From contig NZ_JAAALE010000019.1 in assembly GCF_009905735.1 (NCBI RefSeq), positions 1-60,332 of the forward strand: a stretch of 60,332 nt of DNA. Reading direction: 5' to 3'. Position 1 is the first letter of the stretch. Every line of letters starts with the position of its first letter. The notes beneath the pieces are model-generated. The model was not told where the DNA came from. It ran no database searches and saw only the letters and a list, made by a program, of their open reading frames with translations. The stretch is from Porphyrobacter sp. SLTP (GTDB taxonomy: Bacteria; Pseudomonadota; Alphaproteobacteria; Sphingomonadales; Sphingomonadaceae). Below are positions 26,105 through 35,123 of the stretch, in pieces. The translations under genes were made by a program, and so were the position numbers.

Positions 26105-27298
26105 TCAGTTGCCGTTATTGGTCACAACATTGCCGATCGCGATGGCCGAGAACGCAAGGCTGGTCACAGTCGACAGGAATTCCCGCAGCTCCGCTCCCGG
26201 TGCCGTCGAGACATAGACCACATCCTGATCGCGGATCTGGAATTCCTGCGCCACGAAAAACCCGCGGGCGTCTGACAGGTCAAGCCGATAGATGACTGGA
26301 ACCCGGCCATCCTCAAGCGCTTGCGTCGCCATACGCTGTGCTGGGTCCAGCGCCTCTGGCTGTTCAAGCCGGAACACAAACACGCCGCGGATATTGGCCT
26401 GGTTATCGCGCAACCCGCCAACCCGCGCCAAGGCCTGCGCGAGCGAGATGCCTCGCCCCTCGAAGGGGATTTCCGCGCTGGTTGCCACGGCGCCCATCGC
26501 AATGAAGCTGTAGGGCTGGTGCAGGACCGTCACCACGTCTTCCGGACGCATGCGAATGTTCTGTGCCGGCTGGGCAATGATCGCCTCCAGCGCCATCGTC
26601 GCCGAAGCGCCGCCGCGACTGACCTGCACGGTGGTCTGGTGTACCGGCGCGCGCGGGCCACCGGCGCTGGCGATGATGTCGAGCAGCCGCTCGCCACGCG
26701 GGCCGAGCGGCACGCGGCGGCTGGCGGCGATCTCGCCCAGCACAGTCACATTGCGCGAATCGTTGAGCGAGAGCCGGACGTTGACCTGAGGATCATTGGC
26801 GCGGCCCGCCAGCCGCGCGACGATGGCGCGCTCGATTGCGGCAGGCGTCTGCCCGGCCGCGTCAATCAGTCCGGCAAATGGTACGCTGATCTTGCCTGTC
26901 CCATCGACCACTTGCTGGACGACAGTCCGGTTCTGCGCCCCGGCGTCGAGCCCAGGGATAACCCCGCCGCCGCCGAACAGCACGGCGGGTGGTGCTTCCC
27001 ACATCGCGATATCGAGCACATCGCCGGGGCCGATCAGCACTTCGCCCGCGCCGCCTTCGCCAAATTTCTGCGCCAGGCCAAGCGACTGTTCGAAGGCAGC
27101 AATCCGCTTGTAGGTCAGCGGATCGAGATCGACCAGCGCGACCTGCGACCCGGCATAGTCCGCCCCGTCGGCCTTGCGAATCTGACCGGACGAGGGTCCG
27201 GCTGCACCCAGTGTGGTGCAGGCACCGACCAATCCGGCGAGCAGCAGCGCCAGCAAGGGTCGTGCGACGGTTCCGGTAGCGGACATGGGGCGGTTCAT
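26105..27298 (-). CDS. Polysaccharide export outer-membrane lipoprotein (Wza/KpsD family)
   Basis: The protein has 397 residues. A lipoprotein signal ends in the lipobox LVGACTTL (Cys near residue 27). The polysaccharide-export (poly_export) domain follows, with IGPGDVLDIAMWEAPP near 88 and FAGLIDAAGQTPAAIERAI near 140, then SLBB-type repeats (NVTVLGEIAASRRVPL, FIAMGAVATSAEIPFEGRG). A hydrophobic stretch at the very end could be the outer-membrane helix. It would form the outer-membrane channel for the KpsMTE exporter. The ATG overlaps the upstream glycosyltransferase stop (ATGA). It is the last gene of the leftward operon. Confidence 0.93.
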   Translation of the reverse strand: MNRPMSATGTVARPLLALLLAGLVGACTTLGAAGPSSGQIRKADGADYAGSQVALVDLDPLTYKRIAAFEQSLGLAQKFGEGGAGEVLIGPGDVLDIAMWEAPPAVLFGGGGVIPGLDAGAQNRTVVQQVVDGTGKISVPFAGLIDAAGQTPAAIERAIVARLAGRANDPQVNVRLSLNDSRNVTVLGEIAASRRVPLGPRGERLLDIIASAGGPRAPVHQTTVQVSRGGASATMALEAIIAQPAQNIRMRPEDVVTVLHQPYSFIAMGAVATSAEIPFEGRGISLAQALARVGGLRDNQANIRGVFVFRLEQPEALDPAQRMATQALEDGRVPVIYRLDLSDARGFFVAQEFQIRDQDVVYVSTAPGAELREFLSTVTSLAFSAIAIGNVVTNNGN

Positions 27299-28659
27299 GC
27301 TGAGTGTGCCTTTGTAAGCGGGACAGGCTGCGCGGGCCGGGCGTCGTGTGGAAGCCGCGAGGCGGTGCCGGTCAGTCGCGCATAAAATTCGCCCAGCCGT
27401 TCGCGATAGGCGCCTGCGCTGAAACGTTCTGCCTGTACGAGGCCGCGTTGCCCCAGCTCTGCGACGGCGCTGTCATCATCGTCCATCGCCTTGATCGCCC
27501 GTGCGATCGACCGCACATCATAGGGGTCGACCATCACAGCCGCCTCTCCCGCCACTTCGGGCAGAGAGGATGTGGCACTGGTAATGACCGGGGTGCCGAG
27601 CGACATCGCCTCCAGCACCGGAAGCCCGAACCCTTCATACAGCGACGGGAACATCACCGCCCGCGCCCCGGCAATCGCCGTAGCCAACGTCTGGCGCGGC
27701 AGATAGCCAAGCCACTTGATGCGCTTCTCGGTGTCCAGCTCGGCCAGCTGCTTGAGCAGGGCGACGTCACGCTCGCTTCCCCATCCGGGCGCACCGACGA
27801 TCACCAAGGGGTGCCGCGACCCGCTCATCAAATGCGCTTCGAGCAACCGGGCGAGGTTCTTCTTCGGTTCGAGCGCGCCGAAGAACAGATAGTACTCGCG
27901 CATCCCGACGCCGAGCAGCCCTTCGACCTCCTGTGCGATCTGTTCGGGCGATACGCTTTCCATCAGCTTGGCAATATCGGTCGACTGGTAGAGGTTGGTG
28001 ACCCTGTCCTCCTCGACGCCCAGAATGCGGATGATGTCGGCGCGCGAATGCTCGGACACGGTGAGGATGTGATCCGCCTCGCGCGCGATCCGCTGGCACA
28101 GGGTGAGATAGTGCCGCTTGTGATCGGCCGTGGTGTAGGGAAGGCGCAGCGGCACCAGATCGTGCAGCGTATAGACATTGGCCGCGCCCGGCGTCTTGAC
28201 CGGCAGCGGATAGGTCCAGTGCGCAATGTCTGTTCCCGGCAGCGCGACCCGCGTCATCCGTCCCGTGGCCCGAAACGCGGCGTTGGCGAGTTCATAGAGC
28301 TGCGGCGTGTGCCAGTACCGCGCACCCGGTACGCCAAGCGCGGGCGGCAGGATCACCTCGCCCGAAAGCGAGACTTCGCGCGCCTGACGGGTGCCGAGGA
28401 CGCCGCCGGTGGCTTTGGCGACCTGACCGGGAAGCGCCAGCGCCCTCCGCTTGCGCGGCTCGGACTGCCCATCATCACCCTCCGCCAGAGCGATTTCGTT
28501 GAGCAGCGGCTGCTTGCGCGAATGGCCCGCGCGGGTGCCGAACATCAGGTTGACCTCAAACCCCAACCCCGCAGCCGCCCGCGCAAGGTTGCGGCCATAG
28601 GTGGCTACCCCCGTACCGTGCGAGCGGGCGATGTTGTAAGCGTCGAGGAGGATGGTCAT
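27295..28659 (-). CDS. Glycosyltransferase, GT4 family (GT-B fold)
   Basis: The protein has 454 residues. The N-terminal domain opens MTILLDAYNIARSHGTGVATYG, a glycine-rich loop typical of GT4 enzymes. The C-terminal nucleotide-sugar domain shows YYLFFGALEPKKNLARLLEA near residue 235, then MFPSLYEGFGLPVLEAMSLG near 330 with the EGFGLPxxE motif, and TSATSSLPEVAGEAAVMVDP. Cytosolic, it adds a sugar from an NDP-sugar to the growing capsule glycan. It is coupled to wza by a 4-nt overlap and lies 14 nt after the FkbM gene. Donor and linkage cannot be told. Confidence 0.92.
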   Translation of the reverse strand: MTILLDAYNIARSHGTGVATYGRNLARAAAGLGFEVNLMFGTRAGHSRKQPLLNEIALAEGDDGQSEPRKRRALALPGQVAKATGGVLGTRQAREVSLSGEVILPPALGVPGARYWHTPQLYELANAAFRATGRMTRVALPGTDIAHWTYPLPVKTPGAANVYTLHDLVPLRLPYTTADHKRHYLTLCQRIAREADHILTVSEHSRADIIRILGVEEDRVTNLYQSTDIAKLMESVSPEQIAQEVEGLLGVGMREYYLFFGALEPKKNLARLLEAHLMSGSRHPLVIVGAPGWGSERDVALLKQLAELDTEKRIKWLGYLPRQTLATAIAGARAVMFPSLYEGFGLPVLEAMSLGTPVITSATSSLPEVAGEAAVMVDPYDVRSIARAIKAMDDDDSAVAELGQRGLVQAERFSAGAYRERLGEFYARLTGTASRLPHDARPAQPVPLTKAHSA

Positions 28660-28673
28660 GATGAGGTCAAGGT

Positions 28674-29549
28674 TCAGCGCCTAACAAACAGCACATCGGT
28701 GTAGTCCTGCGCCATCAACCACTCGATCGATTCCGGGTGATCGAGCGGCCCCGAACCAAGGACAATTCGGTGTGGCACAAACCCGTCGAGCAAATTCAAT
28801 ACGTCTTCGGGCGTGATTCCTGCCGCCTTCATCTGCTTTTGTGACCATTCAAGAATCAGGTGCAGGTTCGTGCTGCGGGCAATGACGTTGCGCGCCCCGC
28901 GCAGAACGGATGCTTCGTGGCCCTCCACATCAATTTTCATGAGATCCACCGCGAGATCCGGAGGGAGCACATCGTCCAGCGGCTTTACCGGGACCGGTAT
29001 CTGTATGCATTCCATCCCCGCTGGTGGGGATAAGCTGCCATTGGCGCCATGCTCCACAGGCACGTAAAGGGTTAAGTTATCTTCAGCTTCGCCTAGCGCC
29101 ATTTCGTGGAGAGTTACTGGTGCAATTGACCAGTTAATTTCCCGGTTACGATGAAAAAGTTGACACAAAGTTGGATTAGGTTCGAACGAGATAACTTGCC
29201 CGGTGTTATCGGTGCCGATCAAATTAGCAGCAAGTACTGAAAAATAGCCAAAATTGGCTCCGATATCTACGACAACCGAGTCAGGGCGACACAAAAATCG
29301 GAAAAGATTGGAAATATCGGCTTCCCACTGCCGATAGATCACCATCTGTGGCGCGATGATTAAATCCTTTGGGTCGATGAAATATTTTAACCCATGGATT
29401 GTCTGCGTCAGCAGCGTTCCATCTGGAAAAGGGACCCCGAATGGCCCCACGAGTTGTCTTGTTTCTCTGCCAACTGACTCCAGCGTATCAAGACGTTCGT
29501 TCATTGAAGCGAGCGTCGCCAAAAGCTCGGATTGATCGATTTCGCGCAT
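28674..29549 (-). CDS. FkbM family methyltransferase (first copy)
   Basis: The protein has about 291 residues. Residues 1-35 are a helical leader. The SAM-binding core starts with VVVDIGANFGYFSVLAANLIG (motif I) and continues with VISFEPNPTLCQLFHRN, then LMKIDVEGHEASVLRGARN, the FkbM hallmark. It is likely to O-methylate a sugar of the exported glycan. The ATG at 29549 follows the upstream stop by 2 nt, and a TTG at 29555 overlapping it is an alternative. Parts of the gene (about 29050-29420) are visibly richer in A and T than the rest of the locus, which hints at separate acquisition. Confidence 0.88.
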   Translation of the reverse strand: MREIDQSELLATLASMNERLDTLESVGRETRQLVGPFGVPFPDGTLLTQTIHGLKYFIDPKDLIIAPQMVIYRQWEADISNLFRFLCRPDSVVVDIGANFGYFSVLAANLIGTDNTGQVISFEPNPTLCQLFHRNREINWSIAPVTLHEMALGEAEDNLTLYVPVEHGANGSLSPPAGMECIQIPVPVKPLDDVLPPDLAVDLMKIDVEGHEASVLRGARNVIARSTNLHLILEWSQKQMKAAGITPEDVLNLLDGFVPHRIVLGSGPLDHPESIEWLMAQDYTDVLFVRR

Positions 29550-29551
29550 AT

Positions 29552-29938
29552 TCAAAAGGTCCCAATAAAGTCATTGGGTCGCGCGCGGCTTGAGACGCGC
29601 TGGCGGATGCGGATCGTGTCGTCCACCGCCCAGCGATCGGCTTCCTGGCTCGCCGCAATGGCGCGTAACTGGGCATCCTTGCACGCTTCGCTCTGTTCCA
29701 GCAGCAACCCGCCGCGGGCGCTCTGCATGAGCGCCCGTGGACGGATAATCGCCTTGTCCGCTTCGGCCAGCGCTGCTCGAGCTTCCGGCCAACCGGAAAA
29801 GCCACTTCGGGTTAGGAGCAGCCACGGCAGGACCTCGCGCTCGTCTCCAAGTTCTTGCGCCAGGTCGTTCGCCTCATGCCCAGATATTGGCGTTTCGGCC
29901 ATCATCGCCGCTTGTGCGAGCCATTCGGGATCAATCAT
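29552..29938 (-). CDS. Hypothetical protein within the capsule operon
   Basis: The protein has 128 residues, mostly helical and acidic, with no signal peptide, membrane span or recognised family. It begins MIDPEWLAQAAMMAETPISG and contains an Ala/Glu-rich helix pair, consistent with a small TPR-like or helical-repeat fold. Its ATG overlaps the large glycosyltransferase stop by 8 nt and its stop lies 2 nt before the FkbM ATG, so it is a true member of the operon. It may be related to the helical modules of the KpsT-like and 32177-32833 proteins, but the similarity is too weak to claim. Confidence 0.65.
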   Translation of the reverse strand: MIDPEWLAQAAMMAETPISGHEANDLAQELGDEREVLPWLLLTRSGFSGWPEARAALAEADKAIIRPRALMQSARGGLLLEQSEACKDAQLRAIAASQEADRWAVDDTIRIRQRVSSRARPNDFIGTF

Positions 29939-32180
29939 CGTCGCCTCCTGAAGTTGCTAGGATGCTGCGGTAATATTCGGCCACGTCGCGAGCCATTATC
30001 GTGTCCGAAAAGCGCGCAGAGAAGGCACGGTGACTGGATTCTGCGAGCCGCCCGAGTGCCGCACGGTCGCCCGCAAGCGCCCGGAGACGCTGCACTGCGC
30101 CGTTCACAAAGGCATCTTCATTGGCGAACAAATAGCCCGAGACGCCATCCTCGATGACCTCGGTCAGTCCGCCTGTCGCGAGTGCGAGCACAGGGTTGGC
30201 CGCCGACATTGCCTCAATCGCAACAAGTCCGAAGGATTCGAACCGGCTCGGCATCATCACAATATCGGCAGCGAAATAGAGCTGTTCGAGCGCGGAGCGA
30301 TCAACCTCTCCATGGAAGCGGATGCCCGCTTCGCGGGCCGGATCGATGCCAAAGTCTGCCTTGATGCGGTCAAGCAGGGCGGCATCCGGGTTTGCTCCGG
30401 CGAAATCGAAGTGCACCTGCGCATCGCCTCGAAGATGCGCCGCGACCTTCAGTGCCAAATCATAGCCCTTGCGCGGCTCGAACCGTCCGGCGAACAGGAC
30501 GCGCAGCGGCTCGCCGCTGCGCTGGCGGGCCAACTTGTCCTCCAGCTTGACGCCGAGCAAATCGAGAATATCGGGCGTACCATGCGGCACAATCCGCGCC
30601 CTCTCGCCCAGCGTCACGCCGTATTCGCTTTCGATCTGGTCGATCACCGCGCGACTGTTGGCAAGGATGTGCGGCGCGCGGGCAAGCGCACTCCGCTCGG
30701 CTTCGATCATCGGTTCGACAAAACTGCGGCCGTAGATAATGCGGGAGGTCCATTCGCGCTTGAACGGACGCGCCAGCTTGTAGCTGGTGTGCAGGCTCAG
30801 GACGCTTGCTACATCGGGATCGTCGAGCACCGGCAGCGCCTCCAGATCCCAGATCGGAAAGGACACCAAGTCGACCCCGAACGTCTTGAGGAAGTCGATT
30901 TCGCGCATCACGCCTGCCATCCAATCGGCCACCCCGCTGCGAGGCACCCGGTAGGTCGCGGCCAGCGCATCGGCGTCTTCGCCTACAGCGGTGATCTGGT
31001 GGAACCAGATGCCATCGCGGAAGCGGCGGCTGGGCAGGTCGCGGGCGCGGGTGATGATGTGGACAGCCACCCCTGCGTCGCGCAGCCCTTCGGCCAGCAG
31101 CATCGTCCAACGGGCAATCCCGGCCTCGTTGTCAGGCGGCAGGCCTTGCGACACCAGAACCACCCGCAGGGGGCGCGCCATCGTGGACGCAAGGAACGGA
31201 TCCGGCGCGGGGTTGGCTGCCATGTCCCCTCGGGTCTTGCGTTCGAGCAGTGCGCGGCTGCTCGCTTCAATCCCTGCTTCGGTCCCGGCCTCGACATCGC
31301 TGTCAAGCGCCTGGCGGTGGTGCGTCGAAATCTCGCCATGCTCTTCAAGCCAGGCATTGGACCGAAGCAGTTCGCTGCGGTAAGTCTCTAGCGCCTGAGC
31401 AACCTTGCCATAGCCATCGGCGCGGCCGTGGTGGTTGATGAAATAGGTCTTGCTGACGACGGAGGGATAAAGGGTTTTGGCTTTGCGTGTGCTGGAACGG
31501 ATGTGGCTGGCGGCGAACTGGTGGAAGATCATCGCAGCCGGTTCATAGACAACGTTCCACCCGCCATCGACCAACCGCAGACAGACGTCAGTTTCGTCTA
31601 GCAGATAGGCGAAGGTATGATCGAACCCGCCGATGTCGCGGAGCGCGGCCATGCGGAAGCTGGAATTGGTGCCGAGCAGGCTGGGGTAGAGCGGGGTGCC
31701 GGGCCAATTGAGCACCCTCTCGTCAAAGGAATCTGCCGGGAAAAAGGCATTGCCGAAACGATCACATACCGTCTTGCGCACCTGCCAGCGCACCCCGGTA
31801 TTATCGACAGTGAAACCGCCCACTCCGCCGATCGACGGATCGGCGAAACTGCGCGCCAGATAGCGCAGCCAGTGCGGATGCGGCACCGCATCGTCATCGA
31901 GGAAGGCAACGATCTCGCCCGCCGCGCCTTCGATCCCGACATTGCGCGAGACTGACAGATTGGGCACATCGCAGCGCAGATGCTTGATCCGTCCCTGCCA
32001 GCGCGCCAGCACGTCTTCCGAGTTATCAGTTGACGGGCCGTTAACCACAACCAGTTCGACATGTGGATAATCGAGCTGCATCACGCCGGTAATGGCATCA
32101 TTAAGCAGTTCGGCACGGTTGAGCGTATTTATCACCACCGAAACAGGCGGTGATTGGGCATCCGAAAGAAAACGAGTCAC
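29931..32180 (-). CDS. Two-domain glycosyltransferase (GT2-GT4 fusion)
   Basis: The protein has 749 residues. Residues about 12-280 are a GT2 (GT-A) domain: VSVVINTLNRAELLNDAI, VVVNGPSTDNSEDVL, then IVAFLDDDAVPHPHWL with the DxD metal site. Residues about 340-745 are a GT4 (GT-B) domain: VVLVSQGLPPDNEAGIARW, VLFAGRFEPRKGYDLAL and MMPSRFESFGLVAIEAMSAAN. A GTG start at 32180 is chosen because it forms a GTGA overlap with the upstream stop and follows GAGAGGAAG; the in-frame ATG at 32210 would overlap by 34 nt. Such fusions let one protein make two consecutive linkages in a capsule repeat. Confidence 0.9.
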   Translation of the reverse strand: MTRFLSDAQSPPVSVVINTLNRAELLNDAITGVMQLDYPHVELVVVNGPSTDNSEDVLARWQGRIKHLRCDVPNLSVSRNVGIEGAAGEIVAFLDDDAVPHPHWLRYLARSFADPSIGGVGGFTVDNTGVRWQVRKTVCDRFGNAFFPADSFDERVLNWPGTPLYPSLLGTNSSFRMAALRDIGGFDHTFAYLLDETDVCLRLVDGGWNVVYEPAAMIFHQFAASHIRSSTRKAKTLYPSVVSKTYFINHHGRADGYGKVAQALETYRSELLRSNAWLEEHGEISTHHRQALDSDVEAGTEAGIEASSRALLERKTRGDMAANPAPDPFLASTMARPLRVVLVSQGLPPDNEAGIARWTMLLAEGLRDAGVAVHIITRARDLPSRRFRDGIWFHQITAVGEDADALAATYRVPRSGVADWMAGVMREIDFLKTFGVDLVSFPIWDLEALPVLDDPDVASVLSLHTSYKLARPFKREWTSRIIYGRSFVEPMIEAERSALARAPHILANSRAVIDQIESEYGVTLGERARIVPHGTPDILDLLGVKLEDKLARQRSGEPLRVLFAGRFEPRKGYDLALKVAAHLRGDAQVHFDFAGANPDAALLDRIKADFGIDPAREAGIRFHGEVDRSALEQLYFAADIVMMPSRFESFGLVAIEAMSAANPVLALATGGLTEVIEDGVSGYLFANEDAFVNGAVQRLRALAGDRAALGRLAESSHRAFSARFSDTIMARDVAEYYRSILATSGGDDD

Positions 32181-32833
32181 AGCTCTTCCTCTCGCACGAG
32201 TTCGAGCCATGGGCGGTTAGCCCGCTCGAATCGCGGATCACGGATCATCGCCGCCATCAGCTCGTCAAGAGACGCACAACCGCGCAAGAAACGGGCAATA
32301 TCATCATCATCCATTCCTAACGCACCCCACAAGAGGCGGGCGCACGCAAGTACATCTGGTCGGCCCGGCACATGCCCCCGTTGCGGACCGGCCTTGTAAT
32401 GGAGGATCGGGTAGCGATGTTCTTCAAGACCTTGCCGCGCCATCACAAATCGGAGGTGAGGATCGACATCCTGCGGCGCCGCTCCCAGCGCACAGGCGGT
32501 ACGGTAGGCATTTTCGGCCCTGACGAAGGTTTCCTGTTCTTTCGCCATGTGACCGAGCTGGGTCCAGTAACTGCGCTCATAGGGATACAGATCAAGTGCC
32601 GCGGCATAAGCGGCCTCGGCCTCGAACCAGTTTCGCAGGTCCCGCGCTCGGTCACCGCGCTCAACGTGCTCAAGAAAGCGTGCGTCACCAAGAGCCGCCC
32701 TCTGCGAGGACTCAAGCAAATCTTGACGGCTTGTTCGTGACAGCGACGATGTTCTGCCCGCCACTGAGGTCGCGGCTCCGACCCGCGCCGTACCGCGCCG
32801 CGCTAGGGCAAACATGTCCTTTCTGGTCTTCAT
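32177..32833 (-). CDS. TPR-like protein sharing a module with the KpsT-like ATPase
   Basis: The protein has 218 residues. A basic N terminus is followed by a helical repeat near residues 55-115 (AEAAYAAALDLYPYERSYW, LGHMAKEQ, RAENAYRTACALG) and a C-terminal piece, DDDDIARFLRGCASLDELMA. Both parts are clearly related to the C-terminal extension of the ATPase encoded at 33708-35123 (AAALSLHPYERSYWVQLGH and SDDAALSLLRRPGALEDVLA). It is probably a cytosolic adaptor between glycan synthesis and export (inference). The ATG at 32833 overlaps the FkbM stop (ATGA). An upstream in-frame extension is rejected because it lies within the FkbM gene. Confidence 0.75.
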   Translation of the reverse strand: MKTRKDMFALARRGTARVGAATSVAGRTSSLSRTSRQDLLESSQRAALGDARFLEHVERGDRARDLRNWFEAEAAYAAALDLYPYERSYWTQLGHMAKEQETFVRAENAYRTACALGAAPQDVDPHLRFVMARQGLEEHRYPILHYKAGPQRGHVPGRPDVLACARLLWGALGMDDDDIARFLRGCASLDELMAAMIRDPRFERANRPWLELVREEEL

Positions 32834-33711
32834 TCCTCGCCCCCCTGATCGGCCCTTTCGGTGCATGGCACCCGCGCAAAGTCCACGCACACCAGCCAGT
32901 CCTCGCCCGGTTGTTGGGTTTCGGCCATTTCACGTGTCAGCGGCTTTACTGTGCTGTGAAAGTCGAGATAGCTGAGCTTATCGGTGCCGAAGGCGGCCAC
33001 CACGTCGTCCCAGCCATAGCCCCGCCAGAAATTGACCTCGCACACCACCCTGGGCCGGAATTTCTCCAAGAGCGGCCGCAGGTGTTCGAGCACGGCGAGT
33101 TCGGCGCCCTCGACGTCGATCTTGATGAAGTCGACTCGTTCGAACGCAGCGGGATCGATCTGGCCCAGCTCGACGTCGGTGACGGTGCCATGGTCCGCGA
33201 GATAGTCCGCGCTTTCCTGCGCGCCCACAAAGCGGCCGTTCTTGGGTTCGCCCGTGGGCACGAAGAAGGCGCGCGTCCCGGTCTCGTCCGGCCCAGCGAG
33301 CGCGACATTGCGGGCGCTGGTCCGCTGCGCGAAGCCGTTGACCGCGATGCTGGCGGAGAGGCGGCGGAAGACTTCAGGGTTAGGCTCGATCGCCACGACC
33401 TGACCAGCCGCGCCCACCAGATCGGCGGCGAGCAGGGTATAATATCCGAGGTTCGCCCCGATATCGAGAACCGTGTCGCCGGGCCGGATCACCTCGGCAA
33501 AATGGCGGGTGAGCCAGAATTCCCAGTACCCTTCGAAAATCATGTGCGGCGAGAAGCCGACATCATCGCCGATCACGAACAGCTTCAGTCCGCCCAGCAC
33601 CTGACACAGCAGCGTGCCATTGCCGAGATACTGGCTACGAGTGCGGGCCGTGAAGTGCTGCTCGGCGTCCGGACGGTTTTGTTTCAGCAGGATCGGGCGA
33701 AGCTGGCTCAT
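32830..33711 (-). CDS. FkbM family methyltransferase (second copy)
   Basis: The protein has 293 residues. The SAM-binding motif TVLDIGANLGYYTLLAADLV is near residue 80, VVAIEPNPEVFRRL near 105 and the family hallmark FIKIDVEGAELAVLEHL near 195. The closing part, RPRVVCEVNFWRGYGWDD, resembles capsule-linked FkbM enzymes. It differs well beyond recent duplication from the copy at 28674-29549 and has the base composition of its neighbours. It is coupled at both ends by 4-nt overlaps, to the ATPase gene and the TPR-like gene. It probably methylates another position of the glycan. Confidence 0.9.
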   Translation of the reverse strand: MSQLRPILLKQNRPDAEQHFTARTRSQYLGNGTLLCQVLGGLKLFVIGDDVGFSPHMIFEGYWEFWLTRHFAEVIRPGDTVLDIGANLGYYTLLAADLVGAAGQVVAIEPNPEVFRRLSASIAVNGFAQRTSARNVALAGPDETGTRAFFVPTGEPKNGRFVGAQESADYLADHGTVTDVELGQIDPAAFERVDFIKIDVEGAELAVLEHLRPLLEKFRPRVVCEVNFWRGYGWDDVVAAFGTDKLSYLDFHSTVKPLTREMAETQQPGEDWLVCVDFARVPCTERADQGGEE

Positions 33712-35123
33712 GCGCTTGCGGCCTCCATCGCGTGGCTCGCGGGCAAGGCCCAGCCGTCCAATCCGCCCGCGCGGCGCAGGGCGGCGAGCGGAGCATCGCC
33801 GAGAGACAGCGCTGCTTCGAGCCCTTCCTGCCGCGCGCCAGCAAGTCGGGCGAGATCCTCAAGCCATTCCCGCCGCAGCGGGGCCTCGCCCGGTACAACG
33901 GCGATACTGTCAGGCAGGGTCTCCGGGGCCGACACGCCACCCTCCACCAGCATGCGCGCCAGCACATCTTCAAGCGCGCCCGGTCGGCGCAGCAGGCTGA
34001 GCGCCGCATCATCCGAAAGCCGCGCGCTTCCGCCAACGAAGGCCGCCAGCACGGCCAGATCGGGGTAACCCGGAGGCTGCTGCCGGGTCTCGCCGCTGTC
34101 TGGCGAGGCGGCGGGGGTCGGCGGGCCGGCGCTGTCGGGATGTTCGACCGCGGCGATGAAGGGCGCCAGCAGCCGCACGGGCTCGCCGAAGGCACAGGCG
34201 GTGCGGTAGGCAATCTCGGCCCTGACCCGTCGCCCTTGTTCACGCGTCACATGACCCAATTGCACCCAGTAGCTCCGCTCATAGGGATGCAGGCTCAATG
34301 CGGCCGCATAGCCAGCTTCGGCGCCTGCCCAGTCGTGCCGGTCGCGCGCGGCATCCGCCTGCCGCACGAGGGCCATGAATTGTTCGTCCTCGTGCGCGAC
34401 ACGGCGCAGCGAATCAATCGCCGCCATCCGCCGCGAGAAGGGCTGGGCGGCTGTGCGGACATTCTCACCGACCCGCATCTGCGCGAGGAAATGATCGTGC
34501 GCTGCCTCGAAATCGTCGAATGGGATCAGCTGCCCAGCGTCAAGCAGCGCCCAGCGGTTGCAATGGTCGCGCAGATAGCCCGGATCATGCGAGATGATCA
34601 TCATCGCACGGTCGCCGCGCTTGTCGAACAGCTCGTAATTGCAGCGCTCGTGAAAGCGGGCATCGCCGACGGCTGCGATCTCGTCGATCAGGAAGCAGTC
34701 GAATTCGATAATCATCGAGATCGCGAAGGCGAGCCGCGCGCGCATCCCGGAGGAATAGTTCATGACCGGCTCACGGAGATATTGCCCGAGCTCGGAGAAT
34801 TCCTCGACGAAGGCGAGATTGTGGTCCGGGTCCTGACCATAGAGCCGGCTGATGAAACGGACATTGTCCACGCCGGTGAGCTGCGATTGGAACGCGCCGC
34901 CAAAGGCGAGCGGCCAGGACACGGACATTCCCCGCGTGATCCGGCCCGAAGTCGGACGCTCGGCCCCGCTCACCAGCCGGATCAAGGTCGATTTGCCCGC
35001 CCCGTTGCGCCCGAGCACACCCAGCCGCTCGCCTTGGACGAGGGTGAAGCTGACATTGTCGAGCACGCGCTTGGGCCCGGTGCGCGTGCGATAGTCCTTG
35101 GTAACGCGGTCGACGGTGATCAT
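33708..35123 (-). CDS. Capsule ABC exporter ATPase (KpsT-like) with C-terminal TPR-like extension
   Basis: The protein has 471 residues. The ATPase domain is residues 1-220: Walker A GRNGAGKST (38-46), signature YSSGM (123-127), Walker B FLIDE (144-148) and the switch His179. Standard KpsT is about 220 residues long, so some 250 extra residues follow. They hold a TPR-like unit (about 250-312) and a second helical block (about 370-430), both also found in the separate 32177-32833 protein. In Wzt-type ATPases a C-terminal domain recognises the glycan; here the extension is helical instead, and may dock synthesis enzymes (inference). It is coupled to kpsM by ATGA overlap. Confidence 0.92.
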   Translation of the reverse strand: MITVDRVTKDYRTRTGPKRVLDNVSFTLVQGERLGVLGRNGAGKSTLIRLVSGAERPTSGRITRGMSVSWPLAFGGAFQSQLTGVDNVRFISRLYGQDPDHNLAFVEEFSELGQYLREPVMNYSSGMRARLAFAISMIIEFDCFLIDEIAAVGDARFHERCNYELFDKRGDRAMMIISHDPGYLRDHCNRWALLDAGQLIPFDDFEAAHDHFLAQMRVGENVRTAAQPFSRRMAAIDSLRRVAHEDEQFMALVRQADAARDRHDWAGAEAGYAAALSLHPYERSYWVQLGHVTREQGRRVRAEIAYRTACAFGEPVRLLAPFIAAVEHPDSAGPPTPAASPDSGETRQQPPGYPDLAVLAAFVGGSARLSDDAALSLLRRPGALEDVLARMLVEGGVSAPETLPDSIAVVPGEAPLRREWLEDLARLAGARQEGLEAALSLGDAPLAALRRAGGLDGWALPASHAMEAASA

